From contig JBNJEL010000002.1 of assembly GCA_051745835.1 (NCBI GenBank), positions 1-39,966 on the forward strand: DNA of 39,966 nt, in the 5' to 3' direction. Below, one piece after another: positions 38,855 to 39,966 of the stretch. Within the stretch, counting starts at the first letter, position 1. Each line of letters begins with the position of its first letter. The position numbers were made by a program, and so were the translations under genes. The stretch comes from JBNJEL01 sp051745835 (GTDB taxonomy: Bacteria; Bacillota; Halanaerobiia; Halobacteroidales; Acetohalobiaceae). The notes under the pieces are model-generated. The model saw only the letters and a program-made list of their open reading frames with translations. It was not told where the DNA came from and made no database searches.

Positions 38855-38946
38855 ATTATCTATTTTGAAGACTCCTTTTTGTTGCAATTTTATATTATCT
38901 ATTGTTTGATTGTAGGTTATTTTCTATTCTTTGATAGCTATTTATT

Positions 38947-39966
38947 TTAAAGCCAATCTTTATCTTTAAAGAAGACAATCAATACTACAGCTATAGATAA
39001 CATTACTCCTAATACTGCCGGATAGCCCCAACTTACACTTAATTCAGGCATATGCTGAAAGTTCATACCATATAGACCTGCTATAAAAGTTAGAGGTATG
39101 AAGATAGTAGAAATAATAGTCAGCATCTTCATAATTTCGCTCATTTTATTATTTTCACTTGATAGATAGAGATCTAATAGATTAGTTAATATCTCTTGTT
39201 GTAAGCTAATCATATCTGCTACTTCTATGATATGGTTATATAGATCTCTTAAATAGATTATTGTAGAATCTACAACTAAATCTGTATCTAACTTAATTAA
39301 TGAATTAATGACTTTGCGAAGTGGCCAAATTAATTTGCGTAAGTAGATAGTTTCTCTTTTTAAGTGTTGGATGCTTTCTAAATTATTAGTTGTTGGTTCT
39401 TCTATTAAATTCTTCTCTAATGTTTCAATTTTATCTTCGATTATCTCTAAGACTAGAAAGTAATTATCTATAATAAAATCAATTAGTGAATAAGCTAAGT
39501 AATCTGTTCCTTTAGTTCTAACTTTGCCTTTTTTATTCTTTAATCTTTTCTTAATTACATCAAAAGCTCCTTCATCTTCTTGAAAGGAAATAACATAGTT
39601 ATCTCCGATTAGTAGGCTGATCTGTTTAGAATTTATTTTATTATCTGTTTGATCGAAATATAACATTGGTAAAACAATAAAGATATGGTCTTTCAAATAA
39701 TCCATTTTAGGTAACTGTTCCGTATTTGTTATATCTTCCAAAATCAAGGGATGAATTTCGAATTTACTACCGATTTTTTCGATTATTTCTTCATTTTGAA
39801 CTCCTTGAATATTTAACCAGGATATTTGATTGTTATTTAATTTTAAGTTGTTTATTTCTTCTGATTTATTTTTTTCTATTGTAAATTCTGTTCTATTATA
39901 TTTTATATGTTCAATTTTAGTCTCTTGATCTTTATTATTACCTAAATGGATTAGATAACCTGGTGG
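38947..39966 (-). CDS. corA: CorA family Mg2+/Co2+ transporter (5' end outside window)
   Basis: The frame continues past the internal start at 39747 to the window edge, so at least 339 residues are present and only the N-terminus is missing. The outer part reads PPGYLIH, then SWLNIQGVQNEEIIEKIG and HPLILEDITNTEQLPKMD, the conserved opening of CorA. The long alpha-helical cytoplasmic domain follows, with FIIDNYFLVLEIIEDKIETLE. Two C-terminal membrane helices end the protein, the first followed by the selectivity motif YGMNF. A short Lys/Asp-rich C-terminus faces the cytoplasm. CorA is a pentameric divalent-cation channel. Confidence 0.93.
   Translation of the reverse strand, partial: PPGYLIHLGNNKDQETKIEHIKYNRTEFTIEKNKSEEINNLKLNNNQISWLNIQGVQNEEIIEKIGSKFEIHPLILEDITNTEQLPKMDYLKDHIFIVLPMLYFDQTDNKINSKQISLLIGDNYVISFQEDEGAFDVIKKRLKNKKGKVRTKGTDYLAYSLIDFIIDNYFLVLEIIEDKIETLEKNLIEEPTTNNLESIQHLKRETIYLRKLIWPLRKVINSLIKLDTDLVVDSTIIYLRDLYNHIIEVADMISLQQEILTNLLDLYLSSENNKMSEIMKMLTIISTIFIPLTFIAGLYGMNFQHMPELSVSWGYPAVLGVMLSIAVVLIVFFKDKDWL

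Noticed and set aside
1..39966. tRNA, rRNA, CRISPR array, prophage or insertion sequence
   Set aside because: No T-loop GTTCRANNC signals in tRNA context, no regularly spaced repeats, no transposase or phage structural genes were found on reading both strands.

Overview
The window looks like chromosomal DNA of an AT-rich, anaerobic, spore-forming, Gram-positive-type bacterium. The evidence is pyruvate:ferredoxin oxidoreductase, several 4Fe-4S proteins, SpoVK- and SpoVB/MurJ-type proteins, an S-box leader, Firmicutes-type LexA boxes, and the Bacillus/Clostridium gene order miaB-ylbF/ymcA-mutS-mutL-miaA-hfq. My best guess is Halanaerobiales (Halobacteroidaceae-like), from overall protein character only. 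No tRNA, rRNA, CRISPR array, insertion sequence or prophage was seen.

Layout. 1-11 kb, mostly + strand: the 3' end of nifJ; ilvA-ridA (threonine deaminase and the enzyme that clears its reactive enamine product); a C_GCAxxG_C_C redox protein; a lipoprotein; cca; an L,D-transpeptidase next to an orphan anchored solute-binding protein; and metY-metX under a SAM-I riboswitch. 11-15 kb: a HypE/ThiL-superfamily protein with an ECF S component (- strand), DUF1540, then thiT-thiN for thiamine uptake and pyrophosphorylation. 14.6-19.5 kb: ArsR plus mini-thioredoxin, a polyferredoxin-like protein plus Crp/Fnr regulator, a primary-like sigma factor behind a long leader, and a divergent FtsZ/tubulin-like GTPase. 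19.5-25.3 kb: half-size GDT1 transporter, lnt, lexA divergent from a small SOS-controlled membrane protein, a 57-residue Cys-rich protein, a tyrosine recombinase and a MurJ/SpoVB flippase. 25.3-40 kb, almost all - strand: TPR protein, hfq, an operon of SpoVK/GTPase/UbiA-like/CxxC proteins, miaA, mutL, mutS, ylbF/ymcA, miaB, (GNAT on +), hslO, DUF3793 and the 3' part of corA.

Most notable points. (1) A 28-bp dif-like site inside a 52-bp perfect-armed inverted repeat lies directly upstream of the tyrosine recombinase. Gene orientation and G/C strand bias both switch near it, so this may be the replication terminus with a self-contained Xer/dif module. (2) A divergent tubulin/FtsZ homologue. (3) Three LexA boxes between lexA and a LysM-less YneA-like small membrane protein. 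(4) Two or three genes whose Shine-Dalgarno spacing points to AUU, AUC or AUA start codons. (5) A candidate small RNA at 38.16-38.27 kb in a genome that encodes Hfq.
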